Shown: in pieces, positions 1 to 9,269 of the stretch
Position numbering within the stretch: position 1 is the first letter of the stretch
Layout: each line of letters begins with the position of its first letter
Origin: Ancylobacter gelatini
GTDB taxonomy: Bacteria > Pseudomonadota > Alphaproteobacteria > Rhizobiales > Xanthobacteraceae
Assembly (NCBI RefSeq): GCF_022601675.1
Contig: NZ_JAKVIL010000006.1
Span: 246,308-310,307 of the forward strand
DNA: 64,000 bases
Direction of reading: 5' to 3'
Made by a program: the position numbers and the translations under genes
The notes under the pieces: generated by a model
Database searches by the model: none
Seen by the model: only the letters and a program-made list of their open reading frames with translations
What the model was told of the DNA's origin: nothing

Positions 1-1409
1 AGCACATCACCCCCCTCGTCCGCCAGCCGATCCGGTGCTACATTGGCGGCCGTCGGCGAGGGAGAGGACGTGTCCCCCTGGAGACTGTCGGAGCGCTCCG
101 TACTACCTTCGACACGCCGGCGACGTCCCTGCGGCTGGGAAGCCGGATCATAGGCAGTCAGCAGCCAGCTTTTCGTCTCGCCATCCAGATCAAGCCGCAC
201 GGCCGCCTTCGTTCGCGGGCTGGTATAACGGATGCGATTTGGCGAGACGCTTTCGATCTCCATCTCCGCGATCCGCGCAGGTAGGTCACCCAACACCTCG
301 GGGTGCTTTCCGGCGATATGGGCGAGCCCCATATCCTCATTGCCATAAAACACATCCACCACCCGCCCGTCGGGAAAGGTCAGCGCGCCCCGCGCATCTC
401 CCGCCTTCAGCTCGCTCAACCGGGCGACCGCCTCGGGCCAGCGCCCCTCATAGCCGGTGAGCACCGGGCCAAGCTCGTCATCGATACTGACAACATCATC
501 AAGCCGGCCTGCCAACGCCGCCTCACGGGCCACCGCCGTTTCAAGGTCCGGCGCTTCCCCGATCCAGCGCGCGGCCTCGCGCGCCACGGGCGCTCCTTCC
601 GGCGACAGCCGAGCGGCCAGGGCGTCCAGATCATCCGGAACCGGCGGCACATCGCGTGAGGCCAGCACGCCTTCCGGTGCCTGCCCTGTGACACGCGCCT
701 CCGCCTCAGATTGGAGGCGCTCGCCGATGGCGGCGGCTGGCGACGCCGGCTGCCTGGCCTGAGACGCCTCAGGCCGAACCATGATCTGAAGCGGTGCGTC
801 AGACACCGGCGCCGGAGCCGCCGGCACGGGATCCGCCGTCACCTCTGCGCCGCCGGCGGCCGGGCGCCGGGCGATCACACCCGCGACGCCGCCGAACGCG
901 CCGCCGGCGGCCGCGCCGAGCGCCGTGGAAATGGCGAGTTGAGAGGCGCTGAAGGCGTCGCGGCGATCGCTGGCGATCTCCAGGCCCTGAATGCCGCTAT
1001 CGATCACCGCATTGGTGACCGCAGCATCGGTTGCGCCGGCGAACACCCGCGCGGCGACGCTGGTGCCTGATCGCCCCATCGCCTGCAAGGCGCGCGCACC
1101 AAGCCCGATCGGGACGTAGTTCTCGAGGCCCGTCAGCGTGCCGGCGAATTGGCCGCCGAGTGCGGCAATTCCTTCGTCCCAGCTCTGCCACCCCGGCAGG
1201 CTTTCATAATAGGCATCGAACGCTTGGCGGCCGGTCTCAGCCTCGGAGTGCAGCGCATCGCGTGTCGCTCCGAGCAAGGTCCCATAGCGGACCGCCGCCT
1301 CGAAATTGGCAGCGAACCGCTCCGAGAAGGACGGCGCCGGCCCGCCGGTGAGCGTGTCGGCGCCGGTCTGCGCCGCGTCGAAAACGGTGGTGTCGAGATC
1401 ATCGCTCAC
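1..1409 (-). CDS. Large phage virion protein, partial, with C-terminal PBECR-like nuclease domain
   Basis: The frame is open from a GTG at 1409 to the window edge, so the protein has at least 469 residues and its C-terminus is missing. The GTG overlaps the upstream stop as GTGA, which suggests translational coupling to the M15-peptidase virion gene. The first 200 residues are Ala/Gly-rich with few landmarks. At about residues 338-420 there is a segment with GLAHIAGKHPEVL, followed by LPARIAEMEIES and then WLLTAYD. This pattern resembles phage PBECR (barnase/EndoU/colicin-like) nuclease domains found fused to structural proteins. I infer an internal or injected virion protein with a nuclease-like cargo domain. 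The family call is from memory of the motif pattern and is moderately sure. The reading frame itself is well supported. Confidence 0.65.
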   Translation of the reverse strand, partial: MSDDLDTTVFDAAQTGADTLTGGPAPSFSERFAANFEAAVRYGTLLGATRDALHSEAETGRQAFDAYYESLPGWQSWDEGIAALGGQFAGTLTGLENYVPIGLGARALQAMGRSGTSVAARVFAGATDAAVTNAVIDSGIQGLEIASDRRDAFSASQLAISTALGAAAGGAFGGVAGVIARRPAAGGAEVTADPVPAAPAPVSDAPLQIMVRPEASQARQPASPAAAIGERLQSEAEARVTGQAPEGVLASRDVPPVPDDLDALAARLSPEGAPVAREAARWIGEAPDLETAVAREAALAGRLDDVVSIDDELGPVLTGYEGRWPEAVARLSELKAGDARGALTFPDGRVVDVFYGNEDMGLAHIAGKHPEVLGDLPARIAEMEIESVSPNRIRYTSPRTKAAVRLDLDGETKSWLLTAYDPASQPQGRRRRVEGSTERSDSLQGDTSSPSPTAANVAPDRLADEGGDV

Positions 1410-3784
1410 GGTGCGGGGCTCCAGCTTTCACCGTCATCGGGAGCCGGCGCCGCCGACCGCTGCATGTCGAGATAGAACTGCGCCCAGCCCGCGCCGAACC
1501 GGGCGTCAAAGGTCGGGCCCAATGCCGGGTTGTCGATCAACTGCCGGATGGACTGATAGCTCGGCACTTCCTTGAAGGCTGCCGGCCTGCCCGGCGCCTG
1601 CGCCGTGGCGGCCGCGTCAGCCCGGGCGGCATCATCCACGGCCGGATTGACCGTGACCGGCTGGCCCACGCCGGCACGGCGCAGCACCGCCGCCGCAGTC
1701 GCAGACGCCTCGCGCTCGGAACCGGCCGACCGCAGCACTTGAGCAAGCACTTCGTCGGCCTGGTCGCCATAGCGCTCGACAACCTGCCGGCCTACATCGA
1801 GGGCGGCACGGTCAGGGTTCGGTGCGCGGGTGATGTCGAGCGCGATGGCCTGCGCTTCTCGCTTCGTGAGTGGCTGGCGCGCGAGGTCTGGAATGCCCAG
1901 CTGCGACTGGGCATCCATGCGCAGCGCCGCGAGATCGCGATATGAGCTGGGATTGTTCGGGTTGAGCGCATCCTTAGCCGCGCGAACCGCGTCGAACGCC
2001 TCATCGACGGCTGCCGCCGGATCCGTGCGCCGGCGATCGAGCAGGCTCTTGGCCCTCTTGCGGGCGTCATCGCGCACCTTCGCGGCGCCGGCGAACTCCA
2101 CATCCCCCGGGCGCGGTTCGAGCTCGGCAAGCCGCGCTTCGATTTCACCCTCCGGCAACACGCCGAAATCCGCCGTTGCCTGATAAAGCGTTCGTGCCTG
2201 CTGGCGATCATCCGCCCATTTCACCGCGGCGGGCGCGCCGAGGATCTGACGCACGTCGTCGAACTCAAGCTCGCGACCACCGACGAGCACCGGCGCGCCG
2301 GTTTCACGCAGGCTGGCGACATCCGCCCGGATCGCTGAAGTAAGCTCGAGGCGCCCCTGCGCCGAACTGCGCCGTTCGATGTTGCGCTCGTTGCGCGCCT
2401 TGCCAATCAGCTCATTCTGGAGCCCGTAGACCGTGCTGTAGTCCAACGCCGCCAGTGGGCCTTTCTTCTCCCCCCAGGCGGCCGTCAGGCCAGAGGCGAA
2501 CTGCTCCTTCGCTGCAAGATCCGGCAATTGCTCGAAGGCGCCACGCACCCGCGCGCGTGCCGCCACGTCCATCAATTCGCGCCGCCGCCGCATCGCCTCC
2601 GCTGGCGCGATGCTGCCGGATGCTGCCTGCCCATCGATAATCGCGCTATTGCGCCGAATTTCGCGCTCGAGCTCCGCATCGCCTTCGGGAGAGCTGGCAA
2701 GCACGAAGGCGCGGCGCTCTAGATCCCCCTTCGCCGCCTCATGCTGTTCATCGGCCGCCGCCGACATGTCGGCGCGCTGGCGGGCAATCGCGCGTTTTTC
2801 GATCTGCTGGCTATAGGTCAGGGCGCGACTGGTGAACTGGCGTTCCGCCGCCTCACGGATCTCGGGATCGGCGAGGTTGGGATCCTTGAACAGCGCCTCG
2901 CGAGCGTCGTTCAATGCCGCGGAGAAGCCGTTGGGATCATCCTGGTGCTGATCGAACGCACTGGTCAGAGCTGCGTCGACGCCGGCGGCGAACCGCCAGG
3001 AGAAAGCTCGCTCCGCCGCCGCATCGTAAGCCTCGCCGGCAATGGTGCCGTCGCGGCGCAGCGCCATGCGCGGCGCCGACGCAGATGCCGGCATCGCTCT
3101 CGCCGCCGGCTCGCCGAACATGGTGCGCAGCGCCGGCTGCGCCCAGGGCGGCGCCTGGTCGACGGAATGGCCGGCATAGGCATTGCCTGCCGAGCCCCAT
3201 ACCGCCGGGTTTTCACGCGCATCGACATGAAGGGAATTGCCGCTTTTGTAGATGCCCACGCCCCGCGCGCCGCTGGCGACAGCGGCCGAAAGCAGCGCTG
3301 CCTTCTGATCGTCGCTATAGCCGGAGATATCGATATCCAGCGCCTCGCCATGCAGGTGCTGCGAGCCACGCGCCCCGCCGACGGCGGCGTTCCGCGCGGG
3401 ATTGCGATACCCGGATGTCACGCGCAGTTCCGGCACCACGCCGGCGCCCGTGATCCCGTCGAGCAGTGCACGCGCGCCACCGGAAAGCCCATCGAGATCC
3501 GCCGAGGTGCCGGCGACGCGCGACGGCGGGGCCGGCGACGCCACCTCAGGCACATGGGCGGCGCCGGCCGCAGCACCAGCCGCAAGGCCGGCCGCCTCGC
3601 CTTCGCGAGCGGCGGCCCGGTCTGCCATGCGGCCAAGCTGCTCGCCCAGGCCGTTGAATACCGACGCGACCGCAGCACCCGCCACACCGGATACTGGTAC
3701 AACCCCGGAAATCGGTGCCGAAATCTGGCCGCGCGCCTCTACCTGCCGGAACCCGCCGGGCGACGAGGATCGACGGTTCACCAT
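1406..3784 (-). CDS. Internal virion protein with M15-type peptidoglycan peptidase domain
   Basis: This 792-residue protein lies at the end of the structural block. An N-terminal Ala-rich stretch is followed at about residues 118-195 by an M15 (VanX/Hedgehog-type) peptidase domain. The motif SQHLHGEALD supplies His143 and Asp150, and LHVDA supplies His186, the expected zinc ligands. The rest (about 200-790) is helical, charged and probably an extended internal virion protein. In podoviruses such proteins are ejected into the envelope at infection and cut peptidoglycan. The next gene downstream overlaps its stop by 4 bp. The start at 3784 lies 4 bp after the stop of the 187-residue gene upstream, so all these genes look like one leftward late operon. 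Confidence 0.8.
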   Translation of the reverse strand: MVNRRSSSPGGFRQVEARGQISAPISGVVPVSGVAGAAVASVFNGLGEQLGRMADRAAAREGEAAGLAAGAAAGAAHVPEVASPAPPSRVAGTSADLDGLSGGARALLDGITGAGVVPELRVTSGYRNPARNAAVGGARGSQHLHGEALDIDISGYSDDQKAALLSAAVASGARGVGIYKSGNSLHVDARENPAVWGSAGNAYAGHSVDQAPPWAQPALRTMFGEPAARAMPASASAPRMALRRDGTIAGEAYDAAAERAFSWRFAAGVDAALTSAFDQHQDDPNGFSAALNDAREALFKDPNLADPEIREAAERQFTSRALTYSQQIEKRAIARQRADMSAAADEQHEAAKGDLERRAFVLASSPEGDAELEREIRRNSAIIDGQAASGSIAPAEAMRRRRELMDVAARARVRGAFEQLPDLAAKEQFASGLTAAWGEKKGPLAALDYSTVYGLQNELIGKARNERNIERRSSAQGRLELTSAIRADVASLRETGAPVLVGGRELEFDDVRQILGAPAAVKWADDRQQARTLYQATADFGVLPEGEIEARLAELEPRPGDVEFAGAAKVRDDARKRAKSLLDRRRTDPAAAVDEAFDAVRAAKDALNPNNPSSYRDLAALRMDAQSQLGIPDLARQPLTKREAQAIALDITRAPNPDRAALDVGRQVVERYGDQADEVLAQVLRSAGSEREASATAAAVLRRAGVGQPVTVNPAVDDAARADAAATAQAPGRPAAFKEVPSYQSIRQLIDNPALGPTFDARFGAGWAQFYLDMQRSAAPAPDDGESWSPAP

Positions 3785-3788
3785 GAGA

Positions 3789-4352
3789 TCACCCCCTGTT
3801 CGCCATGCTGATGCCCGCGCTCAGCAGCCCGCCGGCCGCGCGCAGGTTGCCCGCGCGACGCACGGCCGAAGCCTGCGCATAGAGCGAAGAAGCACGAGCG
3901 CGACGCTGGGCAGCTCGGTAGTCCTGGTCGGCGCGATCGACGGAGAGCTCCTGCGCCGCGTTGCTCTCGGCCGCGGCATTGAGGTCCTGCACCAGGCCGG
4001 AACCTAGATCGATGCCTGCGGCCGCGCCGCGCACGTCGTTTTCTCCAAGCACCGACAGCAGCTCACGCTTGATCGCCGTGCGGCGCTGCAAGCCGAGATT
4101 GCTTTCGCGATCGGCGTCGAGCTCCTCCTGTTTGGCCTGCGCCGTGATGCTCTGCGCCTCCGATCTACCGGCAGCCACGCTGCCAAGCGCGCCGACGATC
4201 GACGCCGCGCCGGAAAGGATCGAGAGCGCGGACAATCCACTGAAGCCCGCGCCTGCCGCGGTCACGCCGGCCGCCGCGGCTCCAGCGGCAGCGGGAGCGG
4301 CCGAACCGACAGCAGGCAGGAGGGCGCCGAAAACCGGAACAAGAAAGCTCAT
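3789..4352 (-). CDS. Small Ala-rich internal virion protein
   Basis: The product is 187 residues. The first 75 residues are Ala/Gly-rich and hydrophobic (AAPAAAGAAAAGVTAAGAG). After that comes a charged helical region rich in Arg, Glu and Ala. The start codon overlaps the stop of the tail tubular B gene as ATGA, and the gene is followed 4 bp later by the M15-peptidase virion protein. In podoviruses with this order the position corresponds to internal core or ejection proteins. No catalytic motif is seen. The function is inferred from position only. Confidence 0.65.
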   Translation of the reverse strand: MSFLVPVFGALLPAVGSAAPAAAGAAAAGVTAAGAGFSGLSALSILSGAASIVGALGSVAAGRSEAQSITAQAKQEELDADRESNLGLQRRTAIKRELLSVLGENDVRGAAAGIDLGSGLVQDLNAAAESNAAQELSVDRADQDYRAAQRRARASSLYAQASAVRRAGNLRAAGGLLSAGISMANRG

Positions 4353-6436
4353 AGCGCAGCCTCCACCGTGATCGATTTAAGTGTGAGGCGACCGGGGCGG
4401 AGCTGTGTGATGGTCACGTAAGGATCGCTGCGCCAACCGCGGAGGTCACGAATGGTTCGCTGACCAGTGAAGCCTTGCGACAACTCGGGTGCGCCCGCCG
4501 AGATATCGACGGCGCGGAACAGATCGACATCACGCACCGGGCCGCCATTGACCGAGATCGCGACTGAGGTTGTGTCCTCAAGGTTCAGATGCACCGTGTG
4601 GATCCGGCCGAAGCCTGTCACCACCGTCTTGGGACCGACCTCCCGCGAGAGCGGGAGTGTCGAGATCCAAGGCGGTATCCAGCGACCATAAGTGACGTTG
4701 CTTACGGGGCGCGGCAGCGTCACCGCGCCGCCGCTAACCGTGAGCGGGCCGAATACGTCGCCGTCACCAATCACCCACAGGATGGTTCCATCACCATGGT
4801 CGAGCGGAGCAATCAGACTGGTGGGCGGTGAGATCGTGAAGCTCTGCGCATCATCAAGCAGCAGGCCTTCTTCGAAGGACTCGAGCGAGCGCATGCCATT
4901 AATCAGCGGCCGCTGCACAATAACCTTCAGCTCATTGCGCCAGTTGCACGCGACCGAGATGAAATCGCCTTCGCTTCCGACCCTCGAAAAGGCTGTGACT
5001 TCTTGCTCCCGCAGAAGCGTTCCAAGCACCAACCGATGATCGTCGCGAACCAACGCGATCCGGTTGCCCTGCTGCGAGCCAGTTTTTCCGCGCACGGCAA
5101 GATCCGCAACGTTGGCAACCAGGTGCGGGGCCAGAAGCCCGAGATCGCCGGTGGCATAATTGCCGCTCACGTCGGTCCAGCGCATTTCGCCGACGCCGCC
5201 GCCGCGCGCGAATGCGAACAGCACAGCGCCTTCGTTTTCCGCGACGCCATTTCCGCGCAGGCCATTGCGGCTGGCCTCGACATGCACCGGTGGCTTGGTC
5301 TTGCTGAACTCGCGATCGGCGATCGAATATTCGGCGCTGTTGGTTAGGATCAGAAGATCCCGCGCAGCCACCATGCGGCGGATGATTTCGCCGCCGGGGA
5401 TATCCATAGGCACACGGAACGCACCGGCGGCGGTGTCGTTGCGTTCATCGAAATTGAAGTAATCGCCGGTACGCGACACCATGTAGGTATTTGGCTGGCT
5501 CACGAGCCCACCAAGCATCAGACGCTGCTGGTAGAACACCGCACAGCGTGGCCAACCCCGGACATAAGAAATGATTGGCTCACCAGGCGCGACGCCCGCC
5601 ACACGCTTGACGCAGACAACGGCAGCATCAGCCTTGTTCACGACACGGCCTGACACGGCCCATGCGTCGCCGGCATTGGCGGCGCCGCCAAAGTAGACGC
5701 GATACCTATCGAGGCCAGCGTCGATGACGCCGACGCCAACACCCGCAGACATGTTTGGAAGTTCCAGAATGGCATCCCTGATCGCATGAGCCGTAAGGGT
5801 GGCGTGCGGTGCATCGGGGGGGCCGGCAAGACGCAATGAGGCCGTTTCGGAGCCGGTCACGGTGAGCGTGAAGATGACGCTTTCATTTTTCGGGTCATCG
5901 CCTTCGCGAAAGCCGATCAGCTCGATGTCCCATTCGGCGCTGACGCCATTGGTGTAGGCTGCACCATAGTCAAATAGCGGAATACCGTTGAGCGGAACGT
6001 CATCGAGCACCCAGCTCGACGGGCCATAATGCAGCAACCGCCGCGGCGGCCGAAGCGGATGCGTCAGTATCGCCGTGTCGAGTTGCTGGGCCATGACCAG
6101 CTCGCCTAACATCGCCGAGCTGTAATCATTGCCGACTTGCGACATCAGCGTCGGGCCTTGCCAGATGCTGAAAACGCCGTCCGACGCGATAATGTCATAG
6201 ACGGCGCCATTCGATGCCGTGAAACTGAAAGCCCGGCTCGCGCTGGGCGGTAGCAGCGCCTCGCGCCGCAGGCCGGGGCGGATCGTCAGCCCGCCCTGAG
6301 GGGTGACATCAACATTCACCGCTTCACGCAAACCCGCCCAGAAATACTTGAAATCGTCGCGCTCCCACACCGATGCCGCGAGCTCACCGGCGGTAAATGC
6401 GGACTGCTTGCGGCCCGAACGCTTCATCCGCGCCAC
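4349..6436 (-). CDS. Tail tubular protein B-like (nozzle) protein
   Basis: This 695-residue protein follows the tail tubular A gene, overlapping it by 13 bp. The N-terminus has the pattern FTAGELAASVWERDDFKYF, then a segment around VTPQGGLTIRPGLRREAL. This is typical of tail nozzle proteins that begin F.aGE..p....R.D..kY..G and carry an N-Gly-Gly...RPG segment. The rest is beta-rich, in keeping with a beta-propeller nozzle at the tail tip. It should form the distal short tail through which DNA leaves. The length is close to T7 gp12 (about 790 residues) and BPP-1-like relatives. Confidence 0.75.
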   Translation of the reverse strand: MARMKRSGRKQSAFTAGELAASVWERDDFKYFWAGLREAVNVDVTPQGGLTIRPGLRREALLPPSASRAFSFTASNGAVYDIIASDGVFSIWQGPTLMSQVGNDYSSAMLGELVMAQQLDTAILTHPLRPPRRLLHYGPSSWVLDDVPLNGIPLFDYGAAYTNGVSAEWDIELIGFREGDDPKNESVIFTLTVTGSETASLRLAGPPDAPHATLTAHAIRDAILELPNMSAGVGVGVIDAGLDRYRVYFGGAANAGDAWAVSGRVVNKADAAVVCVKRVAGVAPGEPIISYVRGWPRCAVFYQQRLMLGGLVSQPNTYMVSRTGDYFNFDERNDTAAGAFRVPMDIPGGEIIRRMVAARDLLILTNSAEYSIADREFSKTKPPVHVEASRNGLRGNGVAENEGAVLFAFARGGGVGEMRWTDVSGNYATGDLGLLAPHLVANVADLAVRGKTGSQQGNRIALVRDDHRLVLGTLLREQEVTAFSRVGSEGDFISVACNWRNELKVIVQRPLINGMRSLESFEEGLLLDDAQSFTISPPTSLIAPLDHGDGTILWVIGDGDVFGPLTVSGGAVTLPRPVSNVTYGRWIPPWISTLPLSREVGPKTVVTGFGRIHTVHLNLEDTTSVAISVNGGPVRDVDLFRAVDISAGAPELSQGFTGQRTIRDLRGWRSDPYVTITQLRPGRLTLKSITVEAAL

Positions 6437-7044
6437 GCACTGCTGAACGGATCGAGCCCGGGGGACATCTTTTTCGCCGGGGTACGAAACGCCTGGTTGC
6501 GGATCGCGACCCCAATGGCACCGCCGCGGAAATCATCGCTCGGAGGGCCATACGCATCGCGACGCAGATCGGCTCGCAGGCTCTCGTTCGACGCCATTGA
6601 GAGCGCCAGCTCGGCCGCGATCGCCAGAACCACGGCATTGCGGAATGCTCCCGGCCAGCGGATCGGAGGCGGCCGCACATTGAACACCGCATAGAGCGGC
6701 TCATCCGCCGCGAGTATGTAGGGGCCGTGCATCGTCCAGCGAAAATAGGGAACATCCGGCTCGGAATGATCCTGGACCACACGGAGGGGCTCACCGATGA
6801 CGTCGGTGGGGAGCTGGTAGGCGAAGGGATATCCGAGAACCCGCCCGCCCTCCGGCCCTGCAAGGCGGGAGAGTGAGCGCAGTTCGCGTGTGAAATCCCA
6901 CGGGTGCAGATCGAGGCAGAAGTCGACCACATCATTGAAGACGAGCTCGATACTGTCCTCTCCGACCACGTCGGCCATCGAGCTGGGGAGTTCTTCGCCA
7001 ATTCGCATGGCGGCGCGCTGTACAATGGTGATGGGATCAAGCAT
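6424..7044 (-). CDS. Tail tubular protein A-like adaptor
   Basis: I chose ATG 7044 (MLDPITIVQRAAMRIG) over an upstream ATG at 7107 because AGGTG lies 7 nt before it, while the longer version adds a Gly/Pro-rich stretch. The 206-residue product has the N-terminal helix and the FCLDLHPWDFTRE and YPFAYQLPTDVI patterns of T7 gp11-like tail tubular A proteins, which form the ring between portal and nozzle. It lies between the capsid block and the nozzle gene, as in T7. A hairpin lies just upstream, so its transcription may be lower than that of capsid. Confidence 0.75.
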   Translation of the reverse strand: MLDPITIVQRAAMRIGEELPSSMADVVGEDSIELVFNDVVDFCLDLHPWDFTRELRSLSRLAGPEGGRVLGYPFAYQLPTDVIGEPLRVVQDHSEPDVPYFRWTMHGPYILAADEPLYAVFNVRPPPIRWPGAFRNAVVLAIAAELALSMASNESLRADLRRDAYGPPSDDFRGGAIGVAIRNQAFRTPAKKMSPGLDPFSSAWRG

Positions 7045-7103
7045 CGAACGCACCTGGAAAAATGGGGTGGCGGCCGGGGGTCCGCCTCCCCGGCCGCCGT
7101 CAG

Positions 7104-7129
7104 CCACCGCCTAGTCGGTCAGGCGGTGG
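7104..7129 (-). terminator. GC-rich hairpin after the capsid block, possible partial terminator
   Basis: Perfect 9-bp arms CCACCGCCT (7104-7112) and AGGCGGTGG (7121-7129) enclose an 8-nt loop and span the stop codon of the 91-residue gene. No U-run follows in the leftward direction, so full termination is unlikely. A transcript-processing or attenuation role is possible. T7 places its late terminator at the same relative place, after capsid and before tail tubular A. Confidence 0.4.
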
Positions 7130-7394
7130 TCTGAGCCGCGATCGTCACCACCGTGCCGGTGTTGCCGGTGACGACATAGGTTTTCAGCTTGGTGGCCGAG
7201 CCGACTTCGATGGAGGCGAAGATCTTCGACCCGACGGGGAGGATCGGCGCAGCCGCATTGAAATAGCCGCCCGCTTCGACCGCCGCCGCCGCGTCGGTGG
7301 TCTGGTAGTCGAACAGCCCCTTGACGGAGCCGGCGCCGACCCCGATCGCGCCACCATCCGCAAAGCGCATGAGGCCGAGAGCATTGTAGGCCAT
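7119..7394 (-). CDS. Small virion-associated protein (91 aa), unknown
   Basis: The protein has 91 residues, beginning MAYNALGLMRFADGGA, and is mostly small and beta-forming residues with repeated Gly/Val/Thr. It lies directly downstream of the major capsid gene. This position and length fit a head decoration or stabilising protein, but no motif proves it. A good start and the typical leftward operon spacing support that it is real. It should be treated as a phage structural hypothetical. Confidence 0.6.
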   Translation of the reverse strand: MAYNALGLMRFADGGAIGVGAGSVKGLFDYQTTDAAAAVEAGGYFNAAAPILPVGSKIFASIEVGSATKLKTYVVTGNTGTVVTIAAQTTA

Positions 7395-7478
7395 GGGTTT
7401 TCTCCGAAAAGCCCGGCGAAATATGCGCGGGCATATGCATGAGGGAACCCGCCCGGCCCTGCGCCGGGCGGCGCAGCG

Positions 7479-8354
7479 TCAGTTCAGCGTGATGGGGGTA
7501 TTGGTCGGGGCTCGCAGACGAACGATGCCGTCCGCCTGAAGGCCGACATTCGCCGCCTTGGACAGCATGTTGAGCGTCCAGCACGTCAGCCGGTTGTCCC
7601 ACTGCCAGGTGGTGTTCAGATCGGTATGAGGCGCGTGGCCGACGGCTTCCTTGTGCCACAGAAAAACATCGACCTTGTTGGCCGCCGGCACCGGGAAATA
7701 CTGGTCGGAGAACAAAAACCAGTTCACGCCGTTCCAGAACCGCGTATCGGTCGCCTTCACGAAGGGCAGATCCTGACCGATGTGCTCCGCGCTGTTGACC
7801 TGCTTGGCCGAAAGCAGCTGGTTCCAGAGCAGGGACGGCAGGCCGCAGAACACCTCCCCTTCCCACGGAATATCCTTCGCCTGAAGGCGCTGGCACATCG
7901 CGAGGGCATGCGCCGCGGTGAACGCGTCGGTGCCGATATCGATGAAACTCGCGCCGGCGACCGGTGCGAGCGCATTGATCGCGCCAAGAATTTCGCGATC
8001 CGCCTTGCGGCCGAGCGCCATGCCGCCCTGCTGGAAGATTTTCTCCTTCTCCTGGGCGTTGTTGGGATCGGCGGCGCGATCGGCGTCGAAGTCGTGCACT
8101 TCGTCGAAGAACTGGAAGGTTTTCAGGGGCGCTTCCACCACGCCGCGACCCGTATTCGCCGGCGTCGCGCGCTGGCCGCGCTGGAACTCCGTCGCCTCGC
8201 CCTTGCCGATCAGGCGCCACTTCGCCTTCTCGCCTTCCACGCGATCGGCCGGCGCGACCGTGCCCTTAAGCCGGTTGCCCTTCGCCTGATAGATGTGGTG
8301 AGCGCGCTTGTTGAACTGGGTCACAAACCAGTTCGGCATTTCCGTCGTCGCCAT
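7479..8354 (-). CDS. Major capsid protein
   Basis: The 291-residue product lies directly after the scaffold gene in the late operon. It is rich in aromatic and Asn/Gln residues, with segments such as ADRVEGEKAKWRLIG and NGVNWFLFSDQYF. These match my recollection of capsid proteins in BPP-1/T7-like podoviruses (the Phage_capsid_2 type). It should form the icosahedral head with the scaffold protein encoded next to it. The upstream ATG at 8354 is the only start giving the conserved N-terminus. The capsid call rests mainly on synteny: portal, scaffold, this gene, tail tubular A. Confidence 0.75.
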   Translation of the reverse strand: MATTEMPNWFVTQFNKRAHHIYQAKGNRLKGTVAPADRVEGEKAKWRLIGKGEATEFQRGQRATPANTGRGVVEAPLKTFQFFDEVHDFDADRAADPNNAQEKEKIFQQGGMALGRKADREILGAINALAPVAGASFIDIGTDAFTAAHALAMCQRLQAKDIPWEGEVFCGLPSLLWNQLLSAKQVNSAEHIGQDLPFVKATDTRFWNGVNWFLFSDQYFPVPAANKVDVFLWHKEAVGHAPHTDLNTTWQWDNRLTCWTLNMLSKAANVGLQADGIVRLRAPTNTPITLN

Positions 8355-8432
8355 GGGGTCCCTCTGTGCCTAAGGGACCGCGGCGGCGCCGGTCCCGTGA
8401 ATGGAACCGACGCTAAGGCGCGGGTGTGCGCG

Positions 8433-9251
8433 TCAACCGTAGTGCTTCTGATACGCGGCGTCGTAGCGCTTGCGCAGGCCAGGATCGAAGGTCCTTGAAT
8501 CAGGATCGATGCGCGGATCGCTGTCGAGCTTGTGGAGTTCATCCTTGGACAAGCCGGCGCCGGCGGGCGCCGAGCCACCTTCGACCTTGATCCCCTCGCC
8601 GCCGAGCAGTCCGCGGAATTTGTCGACCAGGCCGAGACCGGCGGCCGTGTCGGTGAGCACGTCGAACGCCATCTGTTCGTCGGCGGAGAGGCCCAGCTGC
8701 TTGCCGAGACCGGTCGCCCAGCTCTGCCGTTCAGTGACTTCTCTGGTGAGCGCGTTCTTGTCGGTGACGCCGATCGCCTTGCCGAACGCCTCGATTTCCG
8801 CCGCCGGATTGAAGGGGGGCGGCAGCACGCCGTTTGCGAGGGCTGGGCCGAACACATCGGTCATCAGGCCGGCAAATGCTTTCGGGGGAATACCGTGCTT
8901 CACCGCGGCATCGCGCGCAGCGGAATAGAGCGGATCGTCCGCATTGCCGAACGCGCCCGTGAGAGCGTCCTTGTGGTCGCCATCCCAGGCGACGATGTAA
9001 TCCTTGGCCTCGCCCGGCGTGGTGGCACCCTTGAAGGCACCGTACAGTTTGTCGATGGTCTCGCGGTCGCTGGCGCCGGCGAGATCATCGGAAAGGCCAT
9101 CGGGCCGGTAGATTTCCGGCGCGCCGTCGCCGGCAGCAGCGGCCGCCGGCGGCGCTCCCCCATCGCCTCCTTCCGTGGAAAAGGCGATGCGGACATAGCG
9201 TGTGGACGCGAGAAAAAGGGCCGAGCCCGAGGAACGATGGTGAAAGCGCAT
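8433..9251 (-). CDS. Scaffold protein
   Basis: The product is a 272-residue acidic Ala/Gly/Asp-rich protein between the Bbp19-like gene and the capsid gene. GAGGAT lies about 5 nt before ATG 9251 and supports the start. There is a low-complexity N-terminus (GGDGGAPPAAAAAGDGAPE) and helical segments with many Asp, Lys and Glu. This composition and position fit a phage scaffold that templates capsid assembly and is then removed. No enzyme motif is visible. Confidence 0.65.
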   Translation of the reverse strand: MRFHHRSSGSALFLASTRYVRIAFSTEGGDGGAPPAAAAAGDGAPEIYRPDGLSDDLAGASDRETIDKLYGAFKGATTPGEAKDYIVAWDGDHKDALTGAFGNADDPLYSAARDAAVKHGIPPKAFAGLMTDVFGPALANGVLPPPFNPAAEIEAFGKAIGVTDKNALTREVTERQSWATGLGKQLGLSADEQMAFDVLTDTAAGLGLVDKFRGLLGGEGIKVEGGSAPAGAGLSKDELHKLDSDPRIDPDSRTFDPGLRKRYDAAYQKHYG

Positions 9252-9269
9252 GGCGGATCCTCTTTAGGG

